A program made the position numbers and the translations under genes. The notes below the pieces were generated by a model that worked only from the letters and a program-made list of their open reading frames with translations, had not been told where the DNA came from and made no database searches. From Anaerosporomusa subterranea (GTDB lineage: Bacteria > Bacillota > Negativicutes > Sporomusales > Acetonemataceae), in the NCBI RefSeq assembly GCF_001611555.1, contig NZ_LSGP01000013.1, forward strand, positions 681,745 through 745,744: 64,000 bases of DNA, read 5' to 3'. This document shows, one piece after another, positions 63,626-64,000 of the stretch (position 1 is its first letter; every line of letters begins with the position of its first letter).

Positions 63626-63654
63626 AAAAACACTCACTTTCAGTGAGTGTTTTT
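63626..63654 (-). terminator. Terminator 1, after intact 5S rRNA
   Basis: A perfect 13-bp inverted repeat (AAAAACACTCACT / AGTGAGTGTTTTT) with a 3-nt loop, then TTTTTGC on the minus strand, a few bases after the 5S 3' end. It should end the rRNA operon. Confidence 0.93.
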
Positions 63655-63660
63655 TACCAA

Positions 63661-63775
63661 CCTGCGACTACCTATCCTCCCAGGCCGTCACCAGCCAAGT
63701 ACTTTCGGCGTATGTGTGCTTAACTGCCGTGTTCGGAATGGGAACGGGTGGAACCACACAGCTATCGTCACAGGA
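63661..63775 (-). rRNA. rrf: 5S ribosomal RNA
   Basis: The minus strand reads TCCTGTGACGATAGCTGTG, GGTTCCACCCGTTCCCATTC, CGAACACGGCAGTTAAGC, then GCCTGGGAGGATAGGTAGTC and GCAGG, i.e. a full 5S with helix I closed by CCTG...CAGG, loop C sequence CCGTTCCCATTCCGAACACGG and the conserved TTAAGC. Length about 115 nt. Ends are set from the closing stem and may differ by 1-2 nt. It is downstream of 23S. Confidence 0.95.
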
Positions 63776-63934
63776 TTTTTAAGAGGTAAACATCTCAGAG
63801 AGTATGCTCCCTCAAAACTGTCACAGAAGATTAATGAGCTTACAATTAGGAAGTTCTTCGTTCCACTCAGAACGAAGCGATTCACACAGATTTTCGCGTC
63901 GCTTGCGCTTCTAAAAATCTGGTTCTCTGCTTCA
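63776..63934 (-). other. 23S-5S intergenic spacer
   Basis: About 159 bp with no tRNA. It contains CTCCCTCAAAACTG-type sequence usual near rRNA processing stems and short inverted repeats (for example AACGAAG around 63868 and nearby GCG/CGC pairs) where RNase III-type processing could occur. No gene is seen; an open frame across it is a by-product of rRNA sequence. Confidence 0.7.
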
Positions 63935-64000
63935 GGTCAAGTCCTCGACCGATTAGTACCAGTCAGCTTCATCCCTTGCAGGACTTCCACACCTGGCCTA
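63935..64000 (-). rRNA. rrl: 23S ribosomal RNA, 3' end (partial)
   Basis: The minus strand from the window edge reads TAGGCCAGGTGTGGAAG, then AAGCTGACTGGTACTAATC and GGTCGAGGACTTGACC, the 3' terminus of bacterial 23S rRNA. Only the last 66 nt or so are included; the rest lies beyond the window. Confidence 0.93.

Noticed and set aside
63537..63885. Open frames on both strands over the 5S region
   Set aside because: They are chance translations of rRNA, remnant and spacer sequence.
63776..63934. tRNA gene between 23S and 5S
   Set aside because: No acceptor stem, anticodon arm or GGTTCGAATCC-type T-loop is seen.

Overview
The window is about 64 kb of chromosome from an endospore-forming, anaerobic Firmicute. 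Evidence is the complete spoIIIA engulfment operon, SpoIID and BofC homologues, a run of gene neighbours conserved with Bacillus subtilis, two [FeFe]-hydrogenase-type proteins and Shine-Dalgarno-led genes. The mix (LivJ-like twins, group B and sensory [FeFe] hydrogenases, CD1247-type and AmaP proteins) suggests a Negativicute of the Sporomusaceae type. That placement is an inference from memory of such genomes; no database search was run. All protein genes I accept are on the minus strand, so transcription runs from high to low coordinates, and the right edge is the 3' end of an rRNA operon.

Region by region, left to right: amaP (cut by the edge) and asp23; spoIIIAH-AG-AF-AE-AD-AC-AB-AA (1.0-6.3 kb), with a 123-bp palindromic element between AD and AC; a CD1247-type zinc-ribbon protein, efp and an M24 peptidase; a class B PBP, DUF4911, U32 peptidase, O-methyltransferase and mltG (8.7-13.4 kb). 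Next is a 540-bp gene-free stretch with a structured mltG leader and a degenerate tandem array; then DUF1292, ruvX, an Fe-S aldo/keto reductase, ireB and alaS; an AI-2E transporter and three small genes; mnmA-nifU-nifS-iscR; twin branched-chain-amino-acid-type binding proteins; rarA, threonine aldolase and a 6S RNA gene; aspS-hisS-hemZ-fur-AI-2E-MBL-dtd-relA-apt-recJ-lapA (30-42 kb); a VWA/AAA+ pair; secF-secD, an HD hydrolase and fthC; yajC-tgt-queA-spoIID-DUF2905-queH-ruvB-ruvA-ruvC, bofC and yebC (49-58 kb). Finally a five-gene hydrogenase/phosphatase operon (58-63 kb), then two broken 5S rRNA copies, an intact 5S and the end of 23S.

Most of the window is the conserved Firmicute backbone (tRNA charging and modification, recombination, secretion, stringent response, sporulation). 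Apparent insertions into it are the aldo/keto reductase, the twin binding proteins, the VWA/AAA+ pair and the hydrogenase operon. The most unusual features are (1) two 5S rRNA-derived copies behind the rrn operon, each split by two or three related 55-57-bp inserts and each followed by its own terminator, and (2) a putative H2-sensing operon: a sensory [FeFe]-hydrogenase/PAS protein, a SpoIIE-type phosphatase, two thioredoxin-like [2Fe-2S] proteins and a group B-type [FeFe] hydrogenase.
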